Shown: positions 43,817-53,148, numbered from the stretch's first letter. The stretch is DNA of 64,000 nt from Oceanicaulis sp052055585 (GCF_052055585.1 NZ_CP170485.1:1922001-1986000), one strand, 5' to 3'. Notes: generated by a model from the sequence alone, not told the origin. Numbers and translations are program-made.

Positions 43817-45217
43817 TCAGCTTTCCACAAGCGCCGGCAACCACAAACAGGCTTTCAGCCCGCCCAGCTCTGAACGATCAAGCTCGAGGGCGCCCTCATA
43901 AGCCCGCGCCAGATCGACCACGATCGCCAGCCCCAGCCCCGTCCCTGGCGCCTGTTCGTCCAGACGGACCCCGCGCGCCAGCACGGCCTGACTTTGCTCA
44001 GGCGTCAGCCCGGGTCCATCATCTTCAACGCACAGATAGACCTGCCCCTCGCGCAGGCTGGCGGACACGGTCACCGCGCTCGCCGCCCATTTGCAGGCAT
44101 TATCGATCAGATTGCCCAGAAGCTCTTCGAGGTCTTGTTTTTCACCCCGAAACACGACCCGCTCCTCACAGGACCAGCTAAGCGTAATGCCCTGACGTCC
44201 ATAGATTTTCTGCAAGGTGCGGCCCAGATCGTCGACCGTGCGGTCCACAGCCGCCCGAGCGCCAATGGTGCGCGCATGGGCCGCCGCACGCGCCCGGCGC
44301 AAATGGTGCTCCACCTGCTCGGACATCAGACGCGTCTGCCGGTCCACCTGGCGGGCGAGCGCGCCCTCCTGATCCCGCGCCTCATTGGACAGGACCGTCA
44401 GCGGTGTTTTCAGCGCATGAGCCAGATTGCCCACATGGGTGCGGGCGCGTTCGACGACTTCCTGAGAATGATCAAGCAGCTTGTTGAGCTCGCCGCCCAG
44501 CGTGATCAGCTCGGCGGGATAGACGCCGCTGACCCGGTCCGCCCGGCCATCGCGCACATCCGCGACCGCGCGCCCCATGCGCAGAACCGGCGCCAGACCC
44601 ACCCGGACCTGAACGAAGACCCCGATCGCCAGAGCAACCGTGAACAGGAAGAACAGGCCCGCAGACGCCAGGCCAAACCGCAGGATGCGCGCATTGGCCG
44701 GTCGCTGGTCTTCAGCCGCAATTACCAGAAGCGGTTGTTCGACCCCTTCAATCAGGATCGCACGGATTACCAGCCGCAAGGGCTCTCCGTCCGGCCCTTT
44801 GGTCGTCGAACTGACAGGCCGCCCCGGCGTGGACAGCGCCTCCCCCAACGCCTTGTCCGGCGCGGCCAGTGAGACATCGGCCAGAGATTGAGAGCGTAAG
44901 GGCGCCACATCCAGCGCCCCGGGCAGGGACACCTGCCAGTAGCGCCCGGAAAAGGTCTGCGAAAAGCGCGGATCGATCAGGTCTTCATCCAGACGCAAAG
45001 TCAGGGCGCCGCTGACTTCCACATGGGCGATCAGGGCGTCGGCCACTCCGGCCAGACGGTCTTCGAGATCACTCAGGACCGTCTGACGAAACAGGGCGGT
45101 CAGGGACATCGCCCCCAGCACCAGAAGCACGAGCGCCCAACCCAGCGCCGTCATCACCAGACGGCGCACCATCGACCCCTGTGTCACCAGGGGCGGCGAT
45201 GTGGGCGCGTCACTCAC
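43817..45217 (-). CDS. Sensor histidine kinase, PhoQ-like
   Basis: A 466-residue membrane kinase. Helix 1 is LVMTALGWALVLLVLGAMSL, the periplasmic domain covers residues ~45-185, and helix 2 is FGLASAGLFFLFTVALAIGV. The kinase core has the H-box THVGNLAHALKTPLTVLSNE, in the short HALKTPL form typical of PhoQ-type kinases, and boxes NLIDNACKWA, DDGPGLTP and GTGLGLAIVVDLA. It overlaps the regulator gene by 4 bp. Confidence 0.9.
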   Translation of the reverse strand: MSDAPTSPPLVTQGSMVRRLVMTALGWALVLLVLGAMSLTALFRQTVLSDLEDRLAGVADALIAHVEVSGALTLRLDEDLIDPRFSQTFSGRYWQVSLPGALDVAPLRSQSLADVSLAAPDKALGEALSTPGRPVSSTTKGPDGEPLRLVIRAILIEGVEQPLLVIAAEDQRPANARILRFGLASAGLFFLFTVALAIGVFVQVRVGLAPVLRMGRAVADVRDGRADRVSGVYPAELITLGGELNKLLDHSQEVVERARTHVGNLAHALKTPLTVLSNEARDQEGALARQVDRQTRLMSEQVEHHLRRARAAAHARTIGARAAVDRTVDDLGRTLQKIYGRQGITLSWSCEERVVFRGEKQDLEELLGNLIDNACKWAASAVTVSASLREGQVYLCVEDDGPGLTPEQSQAVLARGVRLDEQAPGTGLGLAIVVDLARAYEGALELDRSELGGLKACLWLPALVES

Positions 45218-45900
45218 TCAGCCGCCGAACTTTCGGTCTCGCCCGGATCCACCAGCCGATAGCCCAGACCGCGCACGGTCTCGATCCGGTTGGAGCCGAT
45301 TTTCTTGCGCAGGCGTCCGACAAACACTTCGATCGTGTTGGAGTCGCGATCAAAATCCTGATCGTAGATATGCTCGACCAGCTCGGTGCGTGAAATCACC
45401 CGGTCGCGGTGATGCATGAGATAACTCAGCATCCGGAATTCGTGCGAGGTCAGCTTGATCAGCTGGTCGCCCAGGAAAACCCGCGACCCGCGCGTGTCCA
45501 GGCTCAGATCACCACACATCAGGGTCGAGCTGGAATGTCCCGCCGCGCGACGGGTCAGCGCCCGCAATCGCGCCAGCAATTCCTCGGGATGGAAAGGCTT
45601 GGTCAGATAGTCATCCGCGCCTGCATCAAAGCCCGCGACTTTCTCGCTCCAGCGATCACGCGCGGTCAGGATCAGCACCGGGGCGGACATGCCCGCATCG
45701 CGCCAACGCTCCAGAACCGTCACACCGTCAAGCTTGGGCAGACCCAGATCGAGAACGATCGCGTCATAGGGCTCGGTCTCGCCCAGAAACAGGCCGTCCT
45801 CGCCATCCGCTGCCGTATCCACGGCATAACCCGAATGGGTCAGCACATCCGCCAGCTGGCGGCGCAGGTCTGGATCATCTTCGACAATAAGCGCTCGCAT
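45214..45900 (-). CDS. OmpR-family response regulator, PhoP/QseB-like
   Basis: A 228-residue regulator: receiver (LIVEDDPDLRRQL; phospho-Asp in AIVLDLGLPKLDG; Lys in YLTKPFHPEEL) and winged helix (LTSHEFRMLSYLMHHRDRVI; NTIEVFVGRLRKKIG; ETVRGLGYRL). Its gene lies between a PepSY-domain protein and the PhoQ-like kinase. In other bacteria such trios respond to cations or envelope stress; the signal here is unknown. Confidence 0.9.
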   Translation of the reverse strand: MRALIVEDDPDLRRQLADVLTHSGYAVDTAADGEDGLFLGETEPYDAIVLDLGLPKLDGVTVLERWRDAGMSAPVLILTARDRWSEKVAGFDAGADDYLTKPFHPEELLARLRALTRRAAGHSSSTLMCGDLSLDTRGSRVFLGDQLIKLTSHEFRMLSYLMHHRDRVISRTELVEHIYDQDFDRDSNTIEVFVGRLRKKIGSNRIETVRGLGYRLVDPGETESSAAE

Positions 45901-45914
45901 CTCAGCGTCCTCCG

Positions 45915-46202
45915 CTAGCGCCGCACCCGACCGGAGATCGCATCCACGCGCACATCCAGCCGGCGGCCTTCCGGGGTCAGAATCCGGATCATGTAATAGG
46001 GATTCTCACCATTCACGAGCCGGTGCGAAAGCACCTCGGAACCCGGATACGCCTGACGCACCGCCGCCACCGCGACCGAGACCGGCACGATGGACTGGGC
46101 GGACGCGTGAACCGCATCCTTGTGTGTGCTGGCGAAGGCCTGCGCATCCGCGAGAACGGCGGCGCAGGCAAACGTCAGGAGAAGAGTGAGAATTCGTTTC
46201 AT
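45915..46202 (-). CDS. Secreted PepSY-domain protein
   Basis: A 95-residue protein with a signal peptide (MKRILTLLLTFACAAVLADAQA) followed by one PepSY-like unit: VSVAVAAVRQAYPGSEVLSH, then PYYMIRILTPEGRRLDVRVD and the ending ISGRVRR. PepSY proteins next to PhoPQ-type systems are common and may modulate the sensor. It starts the leftward PepSY - regulator - kinase unit. Confidence 0.85.
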   Translation of the reverse strand: MKRILTLLLTFACAAVLADAQAFASTHKDAVHASAQSIVPVSVAVAAVRQAYPGSEVLSHRLVNGENPYYMIRILTPEGRRLDVRVDAISGRVRR

Positions 46203-46277
46203 GACAGGCTTAATGACGGATCCGGGCTGAACGCATGCTGAACGTCGCTGACAGGGTTTCGCCGCGAAGTTGACGCA

Positions 46278-47174
46278 TCATGACATGAAACGCTTTCGCG
46301 GATCATAACCGGCTGGCGGTTTCCAGTCTTCGATAAAGGCTTCAAGGTCGGGATCATTGAGCGGCACATCGATCACCAGGCGAATGATCTGGTCGCCCCG
46401 ACCGCCCTCGCTTTTGGGGGCGCCCTTTCCGCGCAAGCGCAGCTGGGCGCCGGAATTGGCGCCGGCGGGCACGCGCACTTCCACCATACCGTCCACCGTC
46501 GGGGCGCGCACCGTGCCGCCAAACAGGGCTTCCTTTAGCGAAATGGGCAGGTCGAGGCGGATATTGTCGCCCTCGCGCCGGAACCAGGGATGATCCGCGA
46601 TCACGATCTCGATCAGCGCATCCCCGGCCGGGCCGCCATCGCGTCCCGGATGCCCCTGCCCGCGCAAGCGCAGCACCTTGCCGCTCTCAACGCCGACCGG
46701 CACCCCCACCTCAAGGGATTTGCCGTTGGACAGGCTGACGCGTTTTTTCGCGCCCTTCATCGCTTCTTCAAAGCTGACGGTCAGGCGCGCCTTGATCTCG
46801 GCGCCGCGCATGGGCTGGGCGCGCGAGCGGGCGCCGCCAAAATCAGTGAAGAGGTCAGAGAACAGATCGCCCAGATCCTCGAACCGGCCGCTGGGGCCGC
46901 GCTCGCCGGGAGCGCCGCCCGGACGTGAGCGGAAATGATACGCCGGGCGCTCCTGACCCTGCGCGTCGATTTCGCCCTGATCAAAACGGGCGCGCTGTTC
47001 GGGATCAGACAGCAGTTTGAAGGCTTGGGTGACCTCTTTGAACTTCTCCTCCGCCTCCTTGTCATTGGGGCGTGCGTCAGGGTGCAGGGCCTTCGCCAGC
47101 TTGCGGTAGGCGCGCCGGATCTCGTCGGCGCTCGCTGTGCGGGACACGCCCAGAATCGCATAAGGGTCAGTCAT
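46278..47174 (-). CDS. DnaJ-class chaperone without zinc finger (CbpA-like)
   Basis: A 298-residue J-domain protein. The J domain covers residues 3-70 (DPYAILGVSRTASADEIRRA, HPD in AKALHPDARPND). A Gly/Phe/Arg-rich linker follows, with GRFEDLGDLFSDLFTDFGG. Two C-terminal substrate-binding barrels come next (ARLTVSFEEAMKGAKKRVSL; LDLPISLKEALFGGTVRAP). The CxxCxGxG zinc repeats of DnaJ are absent, so it is a CbpA/DjlA-type co-chaperone. It lies 82 bp downstream of GTA g15 on the same strand. The second ATG at 47174 is taken as start. Confidence 0.9.
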   Translation of the reverse strand: MTDPYAILGVSRTASADEIRRAYRKLAKALHPDARPNDKEAEEKFKEVTQAFKLLSDPEQRARFDQGEIDAQGQERPAYHFRSRPGGAPGERGPSGRFEDLGDLFSDLFTDFGGARSRAQPMRGAEIKARLTVSFEEAMKGAKKRVSLSNGKSLEVGVPVGVESGKVLRLRGQGHPGRDGGPAGDALIEIVIADHPWFRREGDNIRLDLPISLKEALFGGTVRAPTVDGMVEVRVPAGANSGAQLRLRGKGAPKSEGGRGDQIIRLVIDVPLNDPDLEAFIEDWKPPAGYDPRKRFMS

Positions 47175-47256
47175 CATGGCCGTCGTGATAGCAGTCCATT
47201 GCCAGTCGGGCGAGCGTCAGGGCGCACCCGTCCGGCGCATATCTGTAGGTTCCGCC

Positions 47257-50200
47257 TCACATCTGCAAGACAGACGCCAATCCGGGCCCGTATCGTTCCG
47301 ACACCTGACAAACCTGAAAGACATGACCGGCAAGGTCGGAGGGCAAGTCAGCGCGTGGCAGGTCGATCAGGGGCGCTGTGCACATCCATTGCCCGATCAA
47401 ATCCCCGTCAGGGGCCTGCAGGCTCACCTGATAGTGCTCCTGCGCCTCTCCCAGCGGGACGTCTAACCCCTGCCAGCGATCCCCGCCAAGCCGGGTGCGG
47501 CGGATCCAGCCGAGCCTCATCTCCTCCGCCCGTCTCTCAAGCCGCAGATGCACCGGGGATAAGGGTCGCAGATCACGCCCCTCATAGACCGCCGTCAGAC
47601 GCCGGGCGCGCGCATCACTGCGTCGCGCGCCCTCAGGAACGGCGATCACACTCAGCTCGGCGCCGCGTTCGGCCTCATTCACCGGCAGTACCTCGAGCAA
47701 CGGATCCAGAATGACCACGCCTGCGCCCGCTGGCGCACCCGCCGGGGGCGAGCCGCCCAATCCACGGAGCAAGCCGTTCAGCAACCAGCTCCCGTCCGGC
47801 TCCAGCGCGGCGCACTCGAACCCGATGACTTCCCAGCCCTCCTCTGTCTCGACCGCCAGACGGTTGGCGCCCGCCAACACGGCCAGAGGGGAACGGCTCT
47901 CCAGCGCTCCTGCCGTCAGACGCAAACGCAAGACGGCGTCCCGCCGCCAACGCCCTTCCGGCCCCGCCGGTAAATCCGCCAGCAACTCTCCGGTCCGGGC
48001 CGGGGCCACAAGGCGGGCGCGGGCTTCAGCGCTGTCCTCATCCGCGCCTGCGTAGAGTTGGACAGCGCCCGCCCAGGGCTGGCTCCACGCAGCGGCGACA
48101 AGGCCGTTGCGAGCGCTGTCGGCATCCGGCTCAAGCGGCAGATCGAGAAGCCGCACCAGTGGCCGACCGGCAGGCGCAGGTGCAGGCACGGCGCCCGTTT
48201 GCGGCTCGGGGCCCGAGACCGGGGCGGCGCCGGGGTCTGTCCGTCCCAAACGCGCCTGACGCACACTGCCGCCTTCGAGCGCGTCCAGGCGCCAGACCGG
48301 CCCCATCGCTGCAGGCCTCACCGGATCGCCCGGCTCCAGCCGCGCCAGTGACGGCGGCAGGGCCGCGTTCAGACTCTCACCCTCGCGCCTTGCCCGATTG
48401 AGCAACCCCCTTGCCCAGTCCTGCGCCTGCTGGCGATCCGCCAGCACCGGCGCGCTCAGTGAAACAAGGCCATGGGTCAGATGGTCCAGACCTTGCGCCC
48501 TGACCGACGCGGGGGCGTACTCGCCCTCATCCCCAATCAGCGTGAGCTGCGCATCGGCAGGCGCGGTTTCAGGTGGCGTGCGCGTGATCACAAATCCGTC
48601 TGCCCCCTCGGGCAGATCGTCGTTCCTGAGAACCGTCGCGGCGCCGCGCGGCGCAAGCGGCAGGCAGACCGGCCCGCGGCTCTGATCGGTCAGGGTGAAG
48701 CCAAACACGCCCGACAGCGAGGCGATCACATCGCGCGCGCGCCGGGGCCGGTCGATCACAAACCCCGCCAGCACGCCATCCAGAGCCGACACGTCCAGCG
48801 TCTCAAGCCCCGCCCGCCTTGCCACGTCCTGAACCACCGCGCCCAGCGCGGACTGTCCCGCGCGCCCTGTCAGCCAGTGCCCGCGCCGCCAGTTGCCGCC
48901 ATCACTCCACACATCCTCACGGGTCGGGAACTCGGGAAACGGTCGCCCGTCCCAGCACCAGACATGACTGCGCGCCACATCCAGCATCGGCCCGCCATAG
49001 ACTGTCGAGACCGGGTTATGGCCCTCATCAGGCGCCCAATAATCCAGCACTGTCTCGATATAGCGTCGCTGGATCAGGTCATCGCGGGCGCCATTGGAGA
49101 AATGCGGCGCGCGGCTTTCCGCGCTCTTGGGATCGATGAAAACATTGGGCTGGTTTGAACCTTTATCGACCGCCGGGCAGCCCAGCTCCACAAGGCGGAT
49201 CGGCTTCATTCCCGGCGTCCAGACCGTCGGCGCGCTGGCGCGCACCCCGCCCACCCGGTCATGATGGGGGTTCGACCACCAGTCAGCCAGGCGCTTATAG
49301 GCCCAGATCCAGTCCTCGCCATATGCGCCGTCGATGATGGGTGTTCGCAGCTGGGTCTGACGATCCGCCTCGTTGGCGTAATACCAGTCTCCGCCCTCAC
49401 CGCCTTCTACATTGTTGCTCAGATAGGCGCGGTCATGGATCGAGCCCGCGGCGGCGTCCGCATGCGCCTCGCCCTCGCGCCAGTCCGATAAAGGCCCGTA
49501 CCAGTCGATCCCGATATAATCCACATTCGGATCGGCCCAGAGCGGATCGAGATGAAACAGGCGATCCCCCGACCCGTCGCCGGGCGCATGACCGGCATAT
49601 TCAGACCAGTCCGCCGCATAGGAGAGCTTCACCCCCGCCCCGACCAGTGTGCGCACCTCTCCCGCCAGGGCTTTGAGGCGCGCGACAGCGGGATAGCTTG
49701 TCCGGTCAGAGCGCACCTGAGTGAGCGCCACCAGTTCAGACCCGATCAAAAGGCTCTCCACCCCGCCCGCAGCTTTGGCGAGCATGGCGTGGTGCAGGAT
49801 GAAACGGTCAAAGCCCCAGTCTTCGGCCCCCGCATACCGCACCTCATCCCCGCTCAGAGAGAAGTCCGCCACCTTCGCGCCGCCAAAGAAGGCGTTGATC
49901 TGCGCATGCGCCGCCATGCTCTGGTCCGGGCTTCCCGGCTGGTCCGGCGCCGGGCTCGAACTGATCCGACCGCGCCAGGGATAGGCGGGCTGAAAGCCGC
50001 CGCCATGCGGATCGCCGGGCACGGTCTCGCCCGGAATATCCATCAGGATGAAGGGATAGAGCGTGACCTGATAGCCGCGCTGTTTGAGCGCGCGGATGCA
50101 GGCGATGATCGTGTCATCTGACGGCGTGCCGCCATAGACCGGAGCGCCCTCTTTCTGCGACACCAGATGCGCGCTCGCCCGATCCAGCCCCGCCGCGCGC

Positions 50201-51057
50201 CAGCTTAAAGGCCGCGTCCGCTTCTCGCGCGTCTCGACGCCGGGGCGGATCTGGCACTGGTCACAGCGCAGATCGGTCCCGAACCAGCTCGTGACCAGCG
50301 CGACCGATGTCACGTTCGGCAGGCGCGCGGCAAGATCATCAAGCGCCGCGTCGAGATTGGTGAAGGCGCGGCTGGTGTGGACATTCTCGGCCCGCTCCTC
50401 GCCCTCGCGCACCTCGCGAAACACGGGTTCGGTGGCGTAGGCGAATTCGCCCGAGGCCGGGATCAGGCACACGCCCTGAACCAGCTGCTCGAGCTGCGGC
50501 TCTTCGCTCTCAACAGCCCCCGCGCCCAGCACTTCAAAGCTCAGATTGGGAAGCCGCGCGCCAAACGCATCAAGCGGCAAATCCTCAAACACCATATAGG
50601 CGAGCCCGCGATAGGCGGGCGCTTGCCCCTCCACCGCCTCGATCAGCGGATCGGGCGCCTGGTCTTCGGCTCCGCTATGAAGCCGCATCACCGCGGCGTC
50701 ATGGTTCAGGATTTCGCCATTCGCCCAGATGCGTCCCACGCTCGCGATCGGGCCTTCACACAGCGCCACGGCGAAGCTCGCGGCATACTGATACTCGGTC
50801 AGCTCCGGCCCGCCCTTGCCGCCAGATGTGCGCGCGCTTTCTGTCACGGGGCCCATCCAGATCACCTGCCCGGCCAGACGCATGCGGCCATAGACGATGG
50901 GCACGAAGGCGCCCTCGGTCGAGGTCTGAACGCTCAGCCCGTCAAGGCGCGGGCCTTCGCGGTCGGGTGCAAACAGATTGCCGAGGAGCGTGGAGACACC
51001 GGCCTGCAGAAAGGACGCCCCCGCCTGTCCGGCGGCGGTCAGAAGAAGCTGGCCCAT
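47257..51057 (-). CDS. GTA orfg15: baseplate/tail fibre 'megatron' with TIM-barrel-like domain
   Basis: The largest particle protein, 1266 residues, forming the baseplate tip and host contact. The N-terminal ~400 residues hold tail-hub sequence (MGQLLLTAAGQAGASFLQAG, then PIVYGRMRLAGQVIWMGPV). The GTA TIM-barrel-like domain spans roughly 400-720, with PNVDYIGIDWYGPLSDWR and the hallmark ELGCPAVDKGSNQPNVF. A phage-tail domain follows (~760-930, ARRAGLETLDVSALDG) and then beta-rich C-terminal domains (LLNGLLRGLGG). Full length and uninterrupted. It overlaps nothing; g14 ends 12 bp upstream. Confidence 0.93.
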   Translation of the reverse strand: MGQLLLTAAGQAGASFLQAGVSTLLGNLFAPDREGPRLDGLSVQTSTEGAFVPIVYGRMRLAGQVIWMGPVTESARTSGGKGGPELTEYQYAASFAVALCEGPIASVGRIWANGEILNHDAAVMRLHSGAEDQAPDPLIEAVEGQAPAYRGLAYMVFEDLPLDAFGARLPNLSFEVLGAGAVESEEPQLEQLVQGVCLIPASGEFAYATEPVFREVREGEERAENVHTSRAFTNLDAALDDLAARLPNVTSVALVTSWFGTDLRCDQCQIRPGVETREKRTRPLSWRAAGLDRASAHLVSQKEGAPVYGGTPSDDTIIACIRALKQRGYQVTLYPFILMDIPGETVPGDPHGGGFQPAYPWRGRISSSPAPDQPGSPDQSMAAHAQINAFFGGAKVADFSLSGDEVRYAGAEDWGFDRFILHHAMLAKAAGGVESLLIGSELVALTQVRSDRTSYPAVARLKALAGEVRTLVGAGVKLSYAADWSEYAGHAPGDGSGDRLFHLDPLWADPNVDYIGIDWYGPLSDWREGEAHADAAAGSIHDRAYLSNNVEGGEGGDWYYANEADRQTQLRTPIIDGAYGEDWIWAYKRLADWWSNPHHDRVGGVRASAPTVWTPGMKPIRLVELGCPAVDKGSNQPNVFIDPKSAESRAPHFSNGARDDLIQRRYIETVLDYWAPDEGHNPVSTVYGGPMLDVARSHVWCWDGRPFPEFPTREDVWSDGGNWRRGHWLTGRAGQSALGAVVQDVARRAGLETLDVSALDGVLAGFVIDRPRRARDVIASLSGVFGFTLTDQSRGPVCLPLAPRGAATVLRNDDLPEGADGFVITRTPPETAPADAQLTLIGDEGEYAPASVRAQGLDHLTHGLVSLSAPVLADRQQAQDWARGLLNRARREGESLNAALPPSLARLEPGDPVRPAAMGPVWRLDALEGGSVRQARLGRTDPGAAPVSGPEPQTGAVPAPAPAGRPLVRLLDLPLEPDADSARNGLVAAAWSQPWAGAVQLYAGADEDSAEARARLVAPARTGELLADLPAGPEGRWRRDAVLRLRLTAGALESRSPLAVLAGANRLAVETEEGWEVIGFECAALEPDGSWLLNGLLRGLGGSPPAGAPAGAGVVILDPLLEVLPVNEAERGAELSVIAVPEGARRSDARARRLTAVYEGRDLRPLSPVHLRLERRAEEMRLGWIRRTRLGGDRWQGLDVPLGEAQEHYQVSLQAPDGDLIGQWMCTAPLIDLPRADLPSDLAGHVFQVCQVSERYGPGLASVLQM

Positions 51058-51069
51058 AAGGTCCTCGCT

Positions 51070-51492
51070 CTAATGTTGAGGGAAGGCGTAGGCGCCCGAA
51101 ATCCGGCGCCGCCAGAACGACCCCAGCGTGGTCTCGCACACGCTCTGCCCGCGCCAGGCGTGCAGGATGCGGTCGGGCGCGGAGAGGATGGCGCAATGGC
51201 GCGCAAAGCCGTTCGTCGCATAACGAAACAACAGCACATCGCCGGGTTGGGCTTGAGACGCATCAAGCGGAACCAGCCAGCGCCCTGCCGCCTCGCTGAG
51301 CGTGTCGACTGGGGTGCGTTCAGACCAGTCCGGCGCGTAGGGCGGCAAGGCTTCCGGCTCCGGCCCGTAAAGCGCCCGCCACACCCCGCGCACCAGCCCC
51401 AGACAATCGCACCCTGCGCCTTTGACGCTCATCTGATGGTGATAGGGCGTGCCTATCCAGCTTTGCGCCTCGGCCAGAACTTCCGTCCTCAT
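51070..51492 (-). CDS. GTA orfg14: NlpC/P60-family cell-wall peptidase
   Basis: A 140-residue cysteine peptidase at the tail tip that opens the recipient's peptidoglycan. The catalytic Cys is in GAGCDCLGLVRGVW at residue ~28, with the catalytic His in FARHCAILSAPDRILHAW (residues ~97-112). IGTPYHHQMS at the N-terminus is typical. It overlaps g13 by 4 bp. Confidence 0.93.
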   Translation of the reverse strand: MRTEVLAEAQSWIGTPYHHQMSVKGAGCDCLGLVRGVWRALYGPEPEALPPYAPDWSERTPVDTLSEAAGRWLVPLDASQAQPGDVLLFRYATNGFARHCAILSAPDRILHAWRGQSVCETTLGSFWRRRISGAYAFPQH

Positions 51493-52346
51493 CGACGGGC
51501 GCTCACGGGCCGGATCAGGGCGTCATTGCCAGGCATGTGCGGGCAGCCGCGAAAGTTCAGCGCGTTGGAAAAACGGGTGGCGCAGGTCTCGAACCGCTTG
51601 TCACAGCCCACGCTCAACTGCACCGCCTGCCCAGGCGTCACGCCCTCAGGTATGGCGGCCTCAAGCTCAATGACCTGTGCGGCGCCTTCAATGCGCGCCG
51701 ACACAATGCGCTGATCAGGCCAGCTCGCGCCCGGCCAGCTCAACACGCCGTGGATCAGCGCGGACGCGTCCAGACTGTCCGCCCCGCTGATCCTCAACGC
51801 CCGCGCCGTGATCTGTTCAGACACGGCGCCCTCCACCCGGCGCCCGGCGGCGCCCAGATCGACACCGCAGCGGGCATCCCCCAGCTCCGCATCGCACAGG
51901 CGTGAAAAGGCCCGCCCGATGGTGCGGTTCAAACGCGCGCTCAAACCTGAAACATCTGCTTCAAGACCCTGATCGCCATAGCGGATTTCCCCAAGCTCGC
52001 CTGTAAAGGCTCGCCAGAACAGCGATGGCTCGGACCAGTCCACGCGGTAGAGCACAAGCCCCGCACCGTCCCAGACGCCCGCGGCGATGTCGGAGCACGT
52101 GATGATGCTGGAGTCGAGCTGACCAAACACGGCGCCGCGGGCGGGCGCGCCGCCCGTCTCGCTGCGCAAATCGCCATGCGAAAACCCTGAGGCAGGTTCA
52201 CAGTTTACGCCCTCTAGCTCCAGCGCCTGATCATGATCGGTGAAGCCGAACCTCATGCCGTCCCGGCGTGTCAGGATCCAGACCCAGCACAGGGTCGTGA
52301 CGCCCGCATCGAGCTTCGCCTGCAAGAGGGGTGGAATGTCGATCAT
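51489..52346 (-). CDS. GTA orfg13: tail hub protein (DUF2163)
   Basis: A 285-residue hub/baseplate protein: MIDIPPLLQAKLDAGVTTLC, then TRRDGMRFGFTDHDQALEL and a cysteine-rich C-terminus (QLSVGCDKRFETCATRFSNA, then NFRGCPHMPG). Such cysteines bind an iron-sulfur cluster in the RcGTA particle structure. The ATG at 52346 follows a GGAGG site. The frame continues to 52601 through the structured intergenic region but has no support there. A strong terminator lies directly upstream of the ribosome binding site. Confidence 0.92.
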   Translation of the reverse strand: MIDIPPLLQAKLDAGVTTLCWVWILTRRDGMRFGFTDHDQALELEGVNCEPASGFSHGDLRSETGGAPARGAVFGQLDSSIITCSDIAAGVWDGAGLVLYRVDWSEPSLFWRAFTGELGEIRYGDQGLEADVSGLSARLNRTIGRAFSRLCDAELGDARCGVDLGAAGRRVEGAVSEQITARALRISGADSLDASALIHGVLSWPGASWPDQRIVSARIEGAAQVIELEAAIPEGVTPGQAVQLSVGCDKRFETCATRFSNALNFRGCPHMPGNDALIRPVSARR

Positions 52347-52358
52347 GCGACCTCCAAC

Positions 52359-52383
52359 AAAAAACCCCGGCGCAGGGCCGGGG
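52359..52383 (-). terminator. Intrinsic terminator just before the g13 ribosome binding site
   Basis: On the minus strand CCCCGGC-CCTGC-GCCGGGG is followed by six T residues (A run at 52359-52364). The GGAGG of g13 begins only 3 bases later. Reading through would be needed for g13-g15 to be co-transcribed with the genes upstream. Confidence 0.85.
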
Positions 52384-52590
52384 TGGAAACACATCAACGT
52401 CTCAGATTGAGCACCCCGAGCCTGAAAGGCTCGCAAGCGCGACCGCGCGCCCGCAGCGAAGCGAGGAAACTGAAAAACCGAGCCCAGCGGGCTCGCAAGG
52501 CCAAAGGCCGCCCACAGCTTTAGCGAGGACCGACAGAACGGAGTGAAGGAGGACAGGGAAAATCCCCTGCGCGAAGGCGCGGGAGAAACC
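52384..52590. repeat. Structured intergenic region with repeated small hairpins
   Basis: Short inverted repeats follow one another: GAGCC-N5-GGCTC (52418-52432), CGAGCCC-AGC-GGGCTCG (52479-52495), GGCC-AAA-GGCC around 52500, and CCTGCGC-GAAG-GCGCGGG (52566-52583). The first two share the ending GGCTCGCAAG. No gene with a ribosome binding site is seen. It may be a REP-like or decayed segment brought with the SRPBCC gene. Confidence 0.5.
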
Positions 52591-53148
52591 TTATTCCTCA
52601 AACGCCGCGCAGGGCGCCTCAGGCTCCAGATGACAATCCGCTTCCATATAGGGTTTGAGACGACCGTCTATGAAATGCACCCAGACGCGGCGGACAATGC
52701 CCGCCAGCTCCTCATCCACCTCGCCCGTGATTGCGAGATCGACGGTGAAGCGGGTTTGCTCCGGGTTTTCGCCCTCTTCCAGCGTCCAGCTCGACACCAG
52801 CTGCACCGCCCGGCCGCTGAGCCCCAGCGGGCCATCAAGGCGAAGCTGTTCAGGCGCCCGAACGAAGATCACCCGCGCATGGACCACGCCATCGGGCTCC
52901 CCCGCCTCAAAGCGCTCATAGAACAGGCCGCCCACTTCAGGCTCGATCACCAGCTCCGCTGGCCCCGGCCAGAAGGTGTGATCCCACCAGGGCGAGACAT
53001 CGCCGGTCGCGGCGTCAAACACTTCAGCGCGCGGCGCATCAATCTCCACCATGATCTGGCTGCGAAAGCCCTGAACCTCGAACGCCTCCACGGCTTGCGC
53101 CTCAGGCGTAGCCTGAAGCAGGGCAAAAGCGGCAATCGTGCTGATCAT
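52591..53148 (-). CDS. Secreted SRPBCC-fold protein inserted in the GTA cluster
   Basis: A 185-residue protein, not part of the RcGTA set. The N-terminus MISTIAAFALLQATPEAQA looks like a signal peptide. The body follows the START/AHSA1-like SRPBCC pattern: SQIMVEIDAPRAEVFDAATG, SPWWDHTFWPGPAELVIEP, GGLFYERFEAGEPDG and LSSWTLEEG. The ATG at 53148 has GGAGG seven bases upstream; the longer frame to 53175 lacks it. It lies between g12 and g13 with 57 bp and 244 bp of spacer, in contrast to the overlapping GTA genes, so it is probably a later insertion or host cargo gene. The ligand is unknown. Confidence 0.78.
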   Translation of the reverse strand: MISTIAAFALLQATPEAQAVEAFEVQGFRSQIMVEIDAPRAEVFDAATGDVSPWWDHTFWPGPAELVIEPEVGGLFYERFEAGEPDGVVHARVIFVRAPEQLRLDGPLGLSGRAVQLVSSWTLEEGENPEQTRFTVDLAITGEVDEELAGIVRRVWVHFIDGRLKPYMEADCHLEPEAPCAAFEE

